Notes: generated from the letters alone by a model not told the origin. A stretch of 64,000 nucleotides of DNA from Arcicella rosea (GCF_040543805.1 NZ_JBEUMS010000009.1:62001-126000); one strand, 5' to 3'. Positions 45,929 to 55,582 are shown, counted from the first letter of the stretch. A program made the numbers and translations.

Positions 45929-46963
45929 TCATTCTTCGTCAGGTAATCCTTTATAATTTGATTGCTCAAAAATTTTCTGAGCATCTGTTTGCTTCATTAA
46001 TTCTTGAATCGTCAGTTTTTCGTTTTCATCAAAGTACTTTCCAACAATTCGCCAACCTAACCAACGACCAATAGCACCGGGACAAGATGCTCCAATTTCT
46101 GCTGTTACTGGTCTTTCCATGATATACTTTGCTTTGATGGGTGCATCGTTGGTATAGAGTAATTTATTATCAATAAAATGCGCCCAAATATCTTTTTGAA
46201 AAGTATAGCAGTCAGTTAATTGTAAGTCAGAATAACCAATAAACAAACTATCTGCTTTAGAGGGCATCATTGTATGACCGAAAACATAACTTTTACCATA
46301 CCAAACCATATCAGCCAATAACGATTTTTCAGAAGGTTTGGTTGCATTGTATTTGGCAGAAAGTAAAAGTACAGCTTGTGGCACAATGGCATTGGGTGCG
46401 GCTTTTCTTAATTGATAATCGTAGATGTCAGGAAGGAATTTACCCTTCTTCCCCATGAAATAATCGAGTCCAATAATAATTAATGAGTCCGAAATCATTA
46501 ATTCAGGACTACTTAGTACATCTTGAGCAAAAAAACCTGTAAAAATTGTAATAATTTTAGGCTCTTTAAAGTCTGGGTAGTAATATTTGAGATGCTGAAA
46601 AGCTTCTTTGAAATCATCTTCGAGCTGAGTATTTCCGAAAAAAGCGGGTTCTTGAGATTGTTTATAAAAATCTTGAAAAGCTTGATTGGTAATAACTGGC
46701 AATAATCTTTCCGCTAATTTCTCAAAGTCTTGGGGTAAAACCTGAAAATAAGTACTGGTGAAGCTTTTGTGTGTATTGAAAAAATTTATGAGTTGATTTT
46801 TGTCTTTGCATGCAAGTAATTCTTTGTCAAGTCGTTGAATAGAAACATTTACTTGTACCTTACTTACATCAGGGTCAGAAGCTTCATTTCCTTCGGAAGA
46901 ACAAGCAAAAGCCAGACTTAAGATGAAAATAGAGATACAATATATTTTTAATTTTAGAAGCAT
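45929..46963 (-). CDS. gldB: Gliding-motility lipoprotein GldB
   Basis: GldB is a lipoprotein of the Bacteroidota gliding/type IX secretion group. The 344-residue protein has a lipobox (LSLAFACSS, cysteine about residue 21), a central region with IITIFTGFFAQDVLS and LIIGLDYFMGKKGKFLP, and a C-terminal part GASCPGAIGRWLGWRIVGKYF, all recognisable for GldB. I choose the ATG at 46963; a further 22 residues from 47029 precede the signal peptide and are unlikely. The divergent gene at 47039 is a PorT-like barrel. Confidence 0.9.
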   Translation of the reverse strand: MLLKLKIYCISIFILSLAFACSSEGNEASDPDVSKVQVNVSIQRLDKELLACKDKNQLINFFNTHKSFTSTYFQVLPQDFEKLAERLLPVITNQAFQDFYKQSQEPAFFGNTQLEDDFKEAFQHLKYYYPDFKEPKIITIFTGFFAQDVLSSPELMISDSLIIIGLDYFMGKKGKFLPDIYDYQLRKAAPNAIVPQAVLLLSAKYNATKPSEKSLLADMVWYGKSYVFGHTMMPSKADSLFIGYSDLQLTDCYTFQKDIWAHFIDNKLLYTNDAPIKAKYIMERPVTAEIGASCPGAIGRWLGWRIVGKYFDENEKLTIQELMKQTDAQKIFEQSNYKGLPDEE

Positions 46964-47038
46964 AAGCTTTTGGATTAATAGTTTTACCGCAGTCAGCCGT
47001 GTTTTAATTGAAAACAACTTATTTAACAATACAAAATT

Positions 47039-47803
47039 ATGAAGAAAAACGCATTCTTAATCCTTTTTATTCTGTTGATGACCTCCAAAGCCTACACACA
47101 GAATTATGGATACGGTTCCAGATACAGCAGTGGCTACCGTAGTGGTTTGTATAAATTAAAAATTGGCTTTAAGTTTTCCCCGAATATTACGCTCAACGAA
47201 GTGGAAACTACTAAAGATTTCAGGGATTTAGAAGCTTCGGGCATTAACTTGAAAATGAGCTTAGGCCCAATCATTGATCTTTACTTTGCTGAGAAATACG
47301 CTTTTAGTACAGGTTTATGGTACACCGTTAAGGGCGAAAGCTATTCGGTAGGGAATAATTTTTATAATAATGACTTGTTTGCAGAATATCCACTCAGTAC
47401 TGATGAACGTGTTGGCAATAAAGCTGCATTCAATTTACAATACTTACAAGTACCCGTAACGCTAAAAATCTTTAGTGATGGTGTTTTTTCAGATACGCCT
47501 GTGTACTTGCAATTCGGTGGAATATTTGATTTAAAAATCGCAGAAAAACCAATCGACAAAGCGAGTAATCCACTTTTTCAATATAGTCAAAGAGTAGGTA
47601 ATCAACCCAGTATATTTAATATGGGCGATGTTGGTTTATTATTAGGTTTGGGATTTGAAAAAAGAATTAGCGGAGGAGACGATTCTTTTATTTTTGGCAT
47701 ACAATATCAAAGAGGACTCACAGAAATTAATAATACCAAAGCGTATAAAGATTTAATCACCAAAAACGGTTTAATCTTACTTGATTTAGGCTTGAAGTTT
47801 TAG
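47039..47803 (+). CDS. PorT-family outer-membrane beta-barrel protein
   Basis: This 254-residue protein has a signal peptide (1-20, SKAYTQ) and a barrel of the PorT/outer-membrane-beta-barrel type (KLKIGFKFSPNITLN, FSTGLWYTVKGESYSV, NLQYLQVPVTLKIF, GDVGLLLGLGFE, FIFGIQYQRGL). PorT proteins belong to or resemble the type IX secretion machinery; many paralogues are plain porins, so the function is not certain. The divergent gldB next door fits a link with gliding. Its stop overlaps the SixA-like gene by four bases. Confidence 0.75.
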   Translation: MKKNAFLILFILLMTSKAYTQNYGYGSRYSSGYRSGLYKLKIGFKFSPNITLNEVETTKDFRDLEASGINLKMSLGPIIDLYFAEKYAFSTGLWYTVKGESYSVGNNFYNNDLFAEYPLSTDERVGNKAAFNLQYLQVPVTLKIFSDGVFSDTPVYLQFGGIFDLKIAEKPIDKASNPLFQYSQRVGNQPSIFNMGDVGLLLGLGFEKRISGGDDSFIFGIQYQRGLTEINNTKAYKDLITKNGLILLDLGLKF

Positions 47804-48297
47804 AACTTTTCAGCCTTGAAATTAATTACTTTTTTACCTTTCATTTTTACAAGATAAAGATTGTCGTATTCTGTATCAGGAATGATTTTTAAATCAAATT
47901 TCACGCCTAAAAATCGAATAACTTCTGGAACAGTATTAGAATGACCAATGATTAAAATGTTTTTACCTTGCATGTTATCCTGCTTGATTTTATCGAAAAA
48001 GTAAGCAGTTTTAGCACTGTAAATAGCTGTATCTATTTTTTGATTGATTCTTAAAGAATCTCCAGTTTGTTGTACTCTTAAGTATTCTGTAGTGTAAATT
48101 TTAGCAATTTTTTCATTGGCTAATCGCTTGGCTAAAATTCCTGCTCGTTGATGTCCAGCAGTGTTTAAAGGGCGAAAATGGTCATCGCCTTTATACACTA
48201 AATCTTTCTCAGCATGACGCACTACAAAAATAGTAGCTTCTTTAGCACAAGAAGATAACAACAAGGCAATTCCAAAAAAGAGTATTAGTTTTTTCAT
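47800..48297 (-). CDS. Histidine phosphatase family (SixA-like) lipoprotein
   Basis: This 165-residue protein has a lipoprotein-type signal (LLLSSCAKEA, cysteine about 17) and the RHG-type active-site motif VVRHAEK near residue 27, a second histidine in LIIGHSNTVPE and the ...TEYLRVQQTGDSL helix typical of histidine phosphatases. The catalytic His is in RHAEK. It would act on phosphoproteins or small phosphate esters in the periplasm; the target is unknown. It is convergent with the PorT-like gene, overlapping stops by four bases. Confidence 0.8.
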   Translation of the reverse strand: MKKLILFFGIALLLSSCAKEATIFVVRHAEKDLVYKGDDHFRPLNTAGHQRAGILAKRLANEKIAKIYTTEYLRVQQTGDSLRINQKIDTAIYSAKTAYFFDKIKQDNMQGKNILIIGHSNTVPEVIRFLGVKFDLKIIPDTEYDNLYLVKMKGKKVINFKAEKF

Positions 48298-48375
48298 TTT
48301 ATCAAGCTTTATTGATTATTTATTCACAGATTTTCTTTTAATCCGTAAATAACAATTTAGATTGTCTGGAAAATA

Positions 48376-48423
48376 TTTCAGCGTAAATCTACGGGAAATA
48401 TTCCCTATAAATTTACGCTGAAA
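48376..48423 (-). terminator. Terminator-like palindrome after sppA
   Basis: Arms TTTCAGCGTAAAT/ATTTACGCTGAAA with a nested GGGAAATATTCCC palindrome in the loop, downstream of the sppA stop codon. Confidence 0.65.
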
Positions 48424-48442
48424 TTATTATTGTAACCTGAAA

Positions 48443-50218
48443 TTACTTAAATTCAATTACTTCTGGCATTAAAGTCATTAAGCCTTCACGAGCTTTCAAA
48501 TCTTGAATTTGTTTTACATAAGGAGCTAATTCACCGAATTGTGCTTTCATGATTTTTGCTTGAACAGCATCCTCTTTTTTGTCGAAAATCTCTTCAAAGA
48601 AAGATTTTGGCTGAGGATAGAATTTTGCTTTATAATCTCCTTCTTTCAATTTTGCCTTTTTAGCCGCAATTTTAATAGCATCTTCTAAACCACCTAATAC
48701 ATCCACCAATCCATTTGATTTCGCTTCGATACCCGACCAAACGTGTCCGCCAGCTAATGTTTTCAGTTTTTCGATACTCATTCTACGTCCTTTCGCTGCT
48801 TTAGAAGTAAAGGTTTCGTAACCTGCATCGACGCTTCTTTGAAACCAATCTTTTTCAAAATCTGTCATCTCACGAGTAACAGTTGGGAAATCAGAGTGAG
48901 CGTTGGTATTTACACGGTCGTTAGTGATTCCCAATTTGTTTTTCAAGAAATTCTCAAAATTGAAAAACTGCGCAAAAATTCCGATGGAACCCGTAATCGT
49001 TGTTGGTTCAGCCACAATTGTATCCGCAGCCATTGCCATATAATAACCGCCAGAAGCCGCATAATCAGCCATTGAAGCGATTACAGGTTTTACTTTTCTC
49101 GCTAATTCTACTTCCCTCCACATCACATCAGAAGCCAATGAAGAACCTCCCGGACTATCAATTCTTAATACAATAGCTTTTACTTTTTTATCATCACGAG
49201 CTTTACGTAATTCAGCTACCCAATCATCCGAACCAATATTTCCTTTATCAGCTTTTGAACCAATAATAGCACCTTCACCAACAACTACCGCAATTTTATT
49301 TTGTGTATCGTTAAAAGGAATCGCAGATTCAGCTTTTAAGAATTTCGAAAGATTTACAAAATCAATTTTATCTTCTGATTCTTTCTTTAATTTCTTCTTG
49401 AAATCAGCTTCAAATTCATCGTAATAACCAACATCCGTTACCAATTTTGCCGCTAAAGCACCTTTAGGTTTATAAGCGATTAATTCATCTGCTACTTTTT
49501 TCAATTCAGCCACAGTAATATCACGAGAAGCAGCGATTTGTCCGAAAATATGGTCGTTGATACTATTTAACAAAGAAGAGTATTGCGCTTTGTTGGCATC
49601 ACTCATATTTTCACGGAGATAAGGTTCAACGGCAGATTTGTATTCGCCTACTCTGAAAACAACAGGCTTGATGTCTAATTTATCCAAAGCACCTTTGTAG
49701 AAACTTACTTCTGCACTGATTCCGTTGAAATCCATTCCGCCAGCTGGATTCAAATAGATTTTATCAGAAACAGATGAAACATAATATCCTTTTTCCGTAA
49801 AAGATTCACCGTAACTATAAATGAATTTCCCAGATTTTTTGAAAGCTAAAAGTGCGTTACGGATTTCTTCAAGTTGAGCGTAGCCAGCTTGAGGATAATG
49901 TGCTTGTAAGTAAATTCCTTTGATATGACTATCAGCAGCGGCACGTTTTAGGGCTTCTCTGATTTGTACCATTCCGATACTTTCATTGTTATCCATGAAT
50001 GGACCACCTAAATCTTTGAAAGGATTTTCTTCATCACTTACATTTTCTTCGATGGCATGATTGAGGTCTAATTTTAAGACAGAGTTATCTTTAAGAATTA
50101 TGTCTTCTTGAGAAGCACCCACAGCCGCTGCAATACCAATAACAAGGATAAAGCTGACGATGGAGAAAACAATTAACCCAACAATAGTAGCTAAAACATA
50201 TTTAAGAAATTGTAACAT
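48443..50218 (-). CDS. sppA: Signal peptide peptidase SppA, 67-kDa type
   Basis: This 591-residue membrane protease degrades cleaved signal peptides. It has one N-terminal membrane segment (about 8-35) and a tandem S49 architecture. The catalytic lysine is in VGEYKSAVEP (Lys194, first half) and the serine in ADYAASGGYY (Ser389, second half), as in E. coli SppA. The gene is complete and single. It starts near an ATG at 50218 with no clear promoter element. Confidence 0.93.
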   Translation of the reverse strand: MLQFLKYVLATIVGLIVFSIVSFILVIGIAAAVGASQEDIILKDNSVLKLDLNHAIEENVSDEENPFKDLGGPFMDNNESIGMVQIREALKRAAADSHIKGIYLQAHYPQAGYAQLEEIRNALLAFKKSGKFIYSYGESFTEKGYYVSSVSDKIYLNPAGGMDFNGISAEVSFYKGALDKLDIKPVVFRVGEYKSAVEPYLRENMSDANKAQYSSLLNSINDHIFGQIAASRDITVAELKKVADELIAYKPKGALAAKLVTDVGYYDEFEADFKKKLKKESEDKIDFVNLSKFLKAESAIPFNDTQNKIAVVVGEGAIIGSKADKGNIGSDDWVAELRKARDDKKVKAIVLRIDSPGGSSLASDVMWREVELARKVKPVIASMADYAASGGYYMAMAADTIVAEPTTITGSIGIFAQFFNFENFLKNKLGITNDRVNTNAHSDFPTVTREMTDFEKDWFQRSVDAGYETFTSKAAKGRRMSIEKLKTLAGGHVWSGIEAKSNGLVDVLGGLEDAIKIAAKKAKLKEGDYKAKFYPQPKSFFEEIFDKKEDAVQAKIMKAQFGELAPYVKQIQDLKAREGLMTLMPEVIEFK

Positions 50219-50429
50219 GAGTTTTAAGTTTTGGTTTTTTAACGCTTACAACTTACAAGATTAATCAAAATTCAGATAAGTCGTAAACCCAAAAATAATT
50301 TGACTTGTTTCCAAAAAAAAGTTTATGTGTTCAATGGAGAATTGACTTGATAGGAGGGAGTAATGTAAAGTATGCTATTTCCATAAGTTGAATTCTCCCA
50401 ACTCTCTACCCTTTTACAGCTTTACTTCC

Positions 50430-50437
50430 TACCTTTG
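50430..50437 (+). promoter_or_regulatory. -7 promoter element five bases from a start codon
   Basis: TACCTTTG, exact TAnnTTTG, ends at 50437; the ABC-F ATG is at 50442. The predicted transcript start coincides with the start codon, suggesting leaderless mRNA. Confidence 0.6.
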
Positions 50438-50441
50438 TGCT

Positions 50442-52322
50442 ATGAATTATTTATCAGCAGAAAATATCTCGAAAAACTACAGCGAACGTTGGTTATTTCG
50501 TAACATAAATTTTGGTATCTCGAAGGGAGATAAAGTAGCATTAGTCGGACAAAATGGTGCGGGTAAAACTACTTTAATGAACATTTTAGCAGGTTTGATT
50601 CCTTCTGACGAAGGTACAGTAAGTATCCGAAAAGGTATTTCGGTTGGGTATCTTTTCCAAAACCCTGATTTTGACGAAAACCTTAGCGTAATGGATACGC
50701 TTTTCACTGGTGATTCTCCAGCCAACCAAGCCTTGAAAATGTATGAAAGGGCAATGGAAAATCCAGAAGATTCTGATTTACTGTCGGAGGCTTTGGAAAT
50801 GATGGACAAACATGATGCTTGGGATTATGAAAGTAGAGTAAAACAGGTTTTGGGAAAATTGGGAATTCATGATTTTGAACGCAAAATTTCTCAACTTTCT
50901 GGTGGGCAACGCAAGCGTGTGGCAATGGCGAAAGTATTAATCGAAGAACCAGATTTAATGATTTTCGATGAGCCTACCAACCACTTGGATTTGGAAACTA
51001 TCGAATGGCTGGAACAAACGCTTTCTGCACAAAATATTACTTTGCTTTTGGTAACGCACGACCGTTATTTCTTGGATAGAGTTTGTAATAACATTGCTGA
51101 ATTAGATAACGGAACGATTTATCCGTATCGTGGAAACTATAGTTATTTCTTGGAGAAAAAGGCAGAACGTGAGGCTTCGGAAGCTGCAAGTATTGATAAA
51201 GCAAAGAATACTTTACGTACAGAATTGGAATGGATGCGTCGCCAGCCGAAAGCTCGTGGAACAAAAGCTCAATACAGAATTGATGCTTTTCATGAACTGA
51301 AAGAAAAGGCATCGCAAACGAAAGATGATTCTAAAGTAACCTTGAACGTAAAAATGTCTCGTCAAGGAAGTAAGATTTTGGAAATTGAAGGATTGAATAA
51401 AGGTTTTGGAAATCAAAAAATTGTAGAAGATTTTTCTTACATTTTTCAACGCAAAGACCGTATCGGAATTATCGGAAAAAATGGTATCGGGAAATCTACT
51501 TTCTTGAATATGATTACCCAAAATTTACAACCAGATTCTGGAAGTATTACCACGGGCGAAACCGTTGTGTATGGCTACTATACTCAAGGCGATTTGGACT
51601 TCAAACCTGGCGATAAAGTAATTGATGTTATCAAAGATATTGCGGAGGTTGTTACGGTCGGAACGGGCGAAACTATTTCAGCAAGTCAGTTTTTAACACA
51701 CTTCAAATTTGAGCCAAAAGTACAATATGCGGCGGTTGATAAATTATCAGGGGGAGAAAAAAGACGTTTGCAATTGATGAAAGTACTCATCAAAAACCCA
51801 AACTTTTTGATTCTTGATGAGCCTACCAACGATCTTGATATTCAGACGTTGAATATTTTGGAAGATTTCTTAATTGCTTTTGGTGGTTGTTTATTGTTGG
51901 TTTCTCACGACCGTTACTTTATGGATAAATTGGTAGAACACCTTTTTGTTTTTGAAGGCGACGGACAAATTAGAGATTTCCCTGGAAACTATACCGATTA
52001 CAGAGAATGGTTGGAAGAAAATGAAATTACTTTAGGTGAAAAACCAAAAGCGAAAAGCGAACCAGTTTCCACGAATAATCATAAATTAGAACCTTCTGTT
52101 CAGATTTCAACGACGAAAAGAAAGCTTTCTTTCAAAGAACAAAAAGAGTACGAGGATTTAGGAAAAGCCATTGAAAAATTAGAAAAGAAAAAAGCCGAAC
52201 TCACTGAAAGACTCAATAATGGTGGTAGCTACGAAGATTTGGGAGCTTGGGCGAAACAAATCGAAGAAATCACCGGCGAACTTGACGAAAAAGAATTGCG
52301 TTGGTTAGAGCTTTCTGAGTAG
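50442..52322 (+). CDS. ABC-F family ATPase (Uup-like)
   Basis: This 626-residue protein has two ABC ATPase domains and no membrane segments. Domain 1 has GQNGAGKTTL and signature LSGGQRKRVAMAK with FDEPTNHLD; domain 2 has GKNGIGKSTF, LSGGEKRRLQLMK and LDEPTNDLD. A linker of ABC-F type (VKMSRQGSKILE) lies between and a C-terminal coiled coil (SFKEQKEYEDLGKAIEKLEKKKAELTERL-like) as in Uup. ABC-F proteins act on the ribosome or in DNA-related quality control. The start is the ATG at 50442, giving MNYLSAENISKNY; a frame from 50388 would add unrelated residues. Confidence 0.92.
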   Translation: MNYLSAENISKNYSERWLFRNINFGISKGDKVALVGQNGAGKTTLMNILAGLIPSDEGTVSIRKGISVGYLFQNPDFDENLSVMDTLFTGDSPANQALKMYERAMENPEDSDLLSEALEMMDKHDAWDYESRVKQVLGKLGIHDFERKISQLSGGQRKRVAMAKVLIEEPDLMIFDEPTNHLDLETIEWLEQTLSAQNITLLLVTHDRYFLDRVCNNIAELDNGTIYPYRGNYSYFLEKKAEREASEAASIDKAKNTLRTELEWMRRQPKARGTKAQYRIDAFHELKEKASQTKDDSKVTLNVKMSRQGSKILEIEGLNKGFGNQKIVEDFSYIFQRKDRIGIIGKNGIGKSTFLNMITQNLQPDSGSITTGETVVYGYYTQGDLDFKPGDKVIDVIKDIAEVVTVGTGETISASQFLTHFKFEPKVQYAAVDKLSGGEKRRLQLMKVLIKNPNFLILDEPTNDLDIQTLNILEDFLIAFGGCLLLVSHDRYFMDKLVEHLFVFEGDGQIRDFPGNYTDYREWLEENEITLGEKPKAKSEPVSTNNHKLEPSVQISTTKRKLSFKEQKEYEDLGKAIEKLEKKKAELTERLNNGGSYEDLGAWAKQIEEITGELDEKELRWLELSE

Positions 52323-52340
52323 TTTGAAGTATAAATAAAA

Positions 52341-52430
52341 GCTGTTTACATTTTTTCTATTAGCAAGTGGATTAATTCACTTGCTAATAGAAAATACTTT
52401 TTTTCAAAAGCTTGTTCTCATGTAAACAGC
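52341..52430. terminator. Nested long inverted repeats between ABC-F and glpD
   Basis: Inner arms of 17 bp (TTTTCTATTAGCAAGTG at 52353-52369 and its complement at 52378-52394, 8-nt loop), outer arms GCTGTTTACAT/ATGTAAACAGC (52341-52351, 52420-52430). It lies between convergent genes and could end both transcripts; the outer arms are longer than a simple terminator needs. Confidence 0.65.
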
Positions 52431-52478
52431 TTCATGGTTATCAATTTTAATGAGTGTTTCTTAGTTATTGTTTCTCAC

Positions 52479-54047
52479 CTAAATTTCACGATTTAACGCT
52501 AAAAAACTTTCCACCATTTCCTCCGAATCTTTCGCCACTTTCGCATCTCTCAATGCTAATCCTAATCTTCTATCCAGAATATCTTTACTGGTCATTGCCA
52601 TTTCTTCTTGAATTACATAGACAATTTCTGCTTTGATAAATGGATGATTTGGATGAATTAATCCTTTTAATTCAGGTTGATTGTCTGTCAGTTTTAATAC
52701 TTTTTCAGCGAATACACCGTATTTTTTCATCAAATGCTGCGCAATTGCTGGTGATACTTGATATTGTGCTGAAAGTTTTTCCCAATCTTCAAAACAATAG
52801 CCTTCGGCTCCATGCAACAATTGATAATCTGAAGTACAAGCAACAGGATTTTGTTGCCAAAGATGTTCATAAATTTGGTCGATGGTGTCTTTTGCCATCA
52901 ATCGATAAGTCGTCCATTTTCCGCCCATGATACTGACTAATTGACTGTTTTTATCAATTTCTACTTCATGGTCACGGACGAGTGATTTGGTATCAGAACT
53001 CTTTTCGGCCTTTCCCAACAATGGTCTTTGCCCAGCAAAACCGCTGGTAATTTCTGATGGACTTACTTCTTTTTCCAAATAACGATTTACGTAGCTTAAT
53101 AAATAAGGTATTTCATATTGTTCTAAATCTGGATTTTCAGAAAGTTTATCTTCCTCATCGGTTGTTCCAACTAAAAGATGGTCTTGCCAAGGAATGATGA
53201 AAAGTACTCTACCATCATCTGTTTTTGGGACTAAAATGGCGGTTTCATTCTTCATCAAAGAAGCTGGGAGAACAATGTGCGCTCCACGACTTACTTTCAT
53301 TCTTGGTTTTAATTTTGGATTTGCCATTTTACGAACATGGTCAGCAAATGGTCCTGTAGCATTGATAAATACTTTTGATTGAACGGAGAAAGTCTCACCA
53401 TTTAAAGTATCCTTGAAATGAAGCTCCGTCAATTTTCCAAGACTATCTTTTTCAAAGCGAATGGCTTCGGCATAATTCAAAATTGTTGCCCCTAAAGTTT
53501 CTGCTTTTTGAAGTATTGCCAAACAGTAACGAGCATCATCCAATTGCCCATCATAATATAACACTGCCGAAGTAAGGTTTTCTTTCTTTAATTCAGGGAT
53601 TGTTTTCAAGGCTTCTTTGCGAGATAGCCATTTACTTGCTCCAATGCCATGATTTCCCGCAATCCATTCATAAAGTTTTAGTCCGATAGTTAAATAAATG
53701 CCTTCTATCCAAGTATAACAAGGCGTTAATAAAGCTAATGGACGAGTAAGGTGTGGAGCGTTTTTTATCAGCGTATCTCTTTCGTGCAAACTTTTCTGTA
53801 CCATTTTGTATTGTTCCCAATCCAATTTTTTAACAGCTTGCTCCAAGTAACGAACACCTCCGTGAATCAGTTTTGTGGACTTTGAAGTGGTTTGTCCAGC
53901 AAAATCATTTTTATCAATTAATAATACTTTTAATCCTCTCAGGCTTGCATCCAGCGCAATACCTGCTCCCGTTGCTCCTCCACCGATAATACATAAATCA
54001 AATTGTTCTGTAATCGAAATTTTTCTTAACTGTTCTTTACGATTCAT
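52479..54047 (-). CDS. glpD: Aerobic glycerol-3-phosphate dehydrogenase
   Basis: GlpD oxidises glycerol-3-phosphate to dihydroxyacetone phosphate, passing electrons to quinone. The 522-residue FAD protein has the dinucleotide motif CIIGGGATGAGIALDAS (about 18-34), STKLIHGGVRYLEQ, VLYYDGQLDDARYCL and a C-terminal region RPLLGKAEKSSDTKSLVRDHEV and GGKWTTYRLMAKD of the DAO type. Length is typical. glpK, which supplies its substrate, is 13 kb upstream in the window on the same strand. Confidence 0.95.
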   Translation of the reverse strand: MNRKEQLRKISITEQFDLCIIGGGATGAGIALDASLRGLKVLLIDKNDFAGQTTSKSTKLIHGGVRYLEQAVKKLDWEQYKMVQKSLHERDTLIKNAPHLTRPLALLTPCYTWIEGIYLTIGLKLYEWIAGNHGIGASKWLSRKEALKTIPELKKENLTSAVLYYDGQLDDARYCLAILQKAETLGATILNYAEAIRFEKDSLGKLTELHFKDTLNGETFSVQSKVFINATGPFADHVRKMANPKLKPRMKVSRGAHIVLPASLMKNETAILVPKTDDGRVLFIIPWQDHLLVGTTDEEDKLSENPDLEQYEIPYLLSYVNRYLEKEVSPSEITSGFAGQRPLLGKAEKSSDTKSLVRDHEVEIDKNSQLVSIMGGKWTTYRLMAKDTIDQIYEHLWQQNPVACTSDYQLLHGAEGYCFEDWEKLSAQYQVSPAIAQHLMKKYGVFAEKVLKLTDNQPELKGLIHPNHPFIKAEIVYVIQEEMAMTSKDILDRRLGLALRDAKVAKDSEEMVESFLALNREI

Positions 54048-54220
54048 AATGGAATTGTTACCTGATGATTCACAAATATACCAATAATTGCTAATGTCAA
54101 AGATTATTAAAAATATAAGATATTCAACGAAAAAAACGCTTTATTGAAGTATCATACCTTTGATAATATTCTCAAAATCAATAAAATTGATTTGAGAAAA
54201 ACTAAAGTATAAAAACAAAT
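54048..54220. other. Upstream region of glpD
   Basis: AT-rich region with no open frame of note and no exact -7 element; followed by the terminator at 54221-54264. Confidence 0.35.
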
Positions 54221-54264
54221 AAAAGGCTCATCTACTTACAAAATTGTAAATAAATGAGCCTTTT
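54221..54264. terminator. Terminator after the esterase
   Basis: Arms AAAAGGCTCAT/ATGAGCCTTTT flanking a 22-nt loop, downstream of the minus-strand esterase stop codon. Confidence 0.75.
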
Positions 54265-54289
54265 ACGAATAAAATTATTTTAACTAAGA

Positions 54290-54317
54290 AGTGATTGGTA
54301 AATAGTGATTAGTATTT
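54290..54317. repeat. Heptad tract, AGTGATT family
   Basis: Four 7-bp units based on AGTGATT, reverse-complement related to 4373-4407. Confidence 0.7.
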
Positions 54318-54379
54318 CAAGGGTTTAATTATCATCTATTTACAACAAATAACAACTTAGCTTAAATTATATTGAGTGC

Positions 54380-55462
54380 TTATTGATTAAAAAATAACCA
54401 TTCTATTGCTTTAGGAAATTCTTTGCCCCATTGATCTTCGTTATGCAAGCCTTCTGGTTCATAAGAAAGATTGATTTCCGTTTTTCTAATGCCTTGTCTT
54501 TGAAAGGTTTGTTTCAGTTTCTCAACATTCGGAAGCATCATTGTTCCTTCATCGCCACCAGCATAAATATAAATATTGGTTGGTAAATGAGAAATAAAAT
54601 CAATGGCATCAAAATAAATATTGGGCGAAACCCAAAGCGACGGAGAAAATACCATCAATTTCCCAAATACTTCTGGAAACATCAAACCTGCATAAATACT
54701 GATTAAGCCACCTAAAGAACTTCCGCCAATGCCTGTGAATTCACGTTCTGGCAATGTTCTAAAATTGTTATCAATGTATGGTTTTAATGTTTTTGAGAGA
54801 AACTGTGCATATTTTCGTCCCTGACCTTTTCCCATTTTGGGGTTATTGTAAGGAGAATACTCTTGATAACGCTGTTCGCCACCATGTGCTACAGCCACAA
54901 CAATCACATCGCCATGACCACGAGCAGCCAAAACGGCTAATTGTTTATCAATGCCCCAATTACCAAATTCAGAACCACCACCAAATAAATTTTGAGCATC
55001 TTGTAAATAAATTACAGGATAATGTTTTTCTGATGTTTCGTAATTATGAGGAAGTAAGATATAAACAGCACGCTTTCTATCAAACTGAGGAATTTCAAAA
55101 GCATCTGAAATTAAGCGAATTTCGGGCATTAAATCTCCAGAAAGATTTTCGCCGTCTAATCTCCAGTGTGGTACAAAATCTTTTAAAACGCCTGTTCTTA
55201 CTTTGGCAATTCTGTTTGCTGTGGGTTTACCAAATTCATCTAATTCTACTTGATTCCATCCGCCTTTTGTATATTTATACTCAAAGCTTTCAGGCAATTT
55301 AATGGTATCTGGTAACTTCAATATGTATTTTCCGTCTTCAACTTTGTTTAAACGGAACTCTTCTTTATCTGGAAGCCATTCGTTGAAACTGCCTGAAATA
55401 TAGACAGGGCGATTATCTTCAACGGGAGTGGTTAGTTCAAAATATAAAACACTTTTACTCAT
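54380..55462 (-). CDS. Esterase of the enterochelin esterase/EstD type with N-terminal beta-sandwich domain
   Basis: This 360-residue protein begins with an immunoglobulin-like/CBM48-type domain (about 1-90, YISGSFNEWLPDKEEFRL) as in glycogen-branching-like and enterochelin esterase-like hydrolases, then an alpha/beta-hydrolase core: the nucleophile elbow GIGGSSLGGLISIYAG and the C-terminal histidine in EPEGLHNEDQW. There is no signal peptide, so it is cytoplasmic. The substrate is unknown; carbohydrate or phenolic esters are possible. A TAAATTTG element lies at 55485-55492. Confidence 0.85.
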   Translation of the reverse strand: MSKSVLYFELTTPVEDNRPVYISGSFNEWLPDKEEFRLNKVEDGKYILKLPDTIKLPESFEYKYTKGGWNQVELDEFGKPTANRIAKVRTGVLKDFVPHWRLDGENLSGDLMPEIRLISDAFEIPQFDRKRAVYILLPHNYETSEKHYPVIYLQDAQNLFGGGSEFGNWGIDKQLAVLAARGHGDVIVVAVAHGGEQRYQEYSPYNNPKMGKGQGRKYAQFLSKTLKPYIDNNFRTLPEREFTGIGGSSLGGLISIYAGLMFPEVFGKLMVFSPSLWVSPNIYFDAIDFISHLPTNIYIYAGGDEGTMMLPNVEKLKQTFQRQGIRKTEINLSYEPEGLHNEDQWGKEFPKAIEWLFFNQ

Positions 55463-55484
55463 TCTTGAATTGTTTGTCGAACCG

Positions 55485-55492
55485 CAAATTTA
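55485..55492 (-). promoter_or_regulatory. -7 promoter element for the esterase
   Basis: TAAATTTG on the minus strand, an exact TAnnTTTG match, about 23 bp before the ATG at 55462. Confidence 0.5.
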
Positions 55493-55582
55493 ACTAAATA
55501 AAGTATGATATTTAGCTTTCGAAGGACGGATTTAGAACATCTGTTCCCTTTTTTGTGTTGAATGGACACAAAATAAGTAAGA

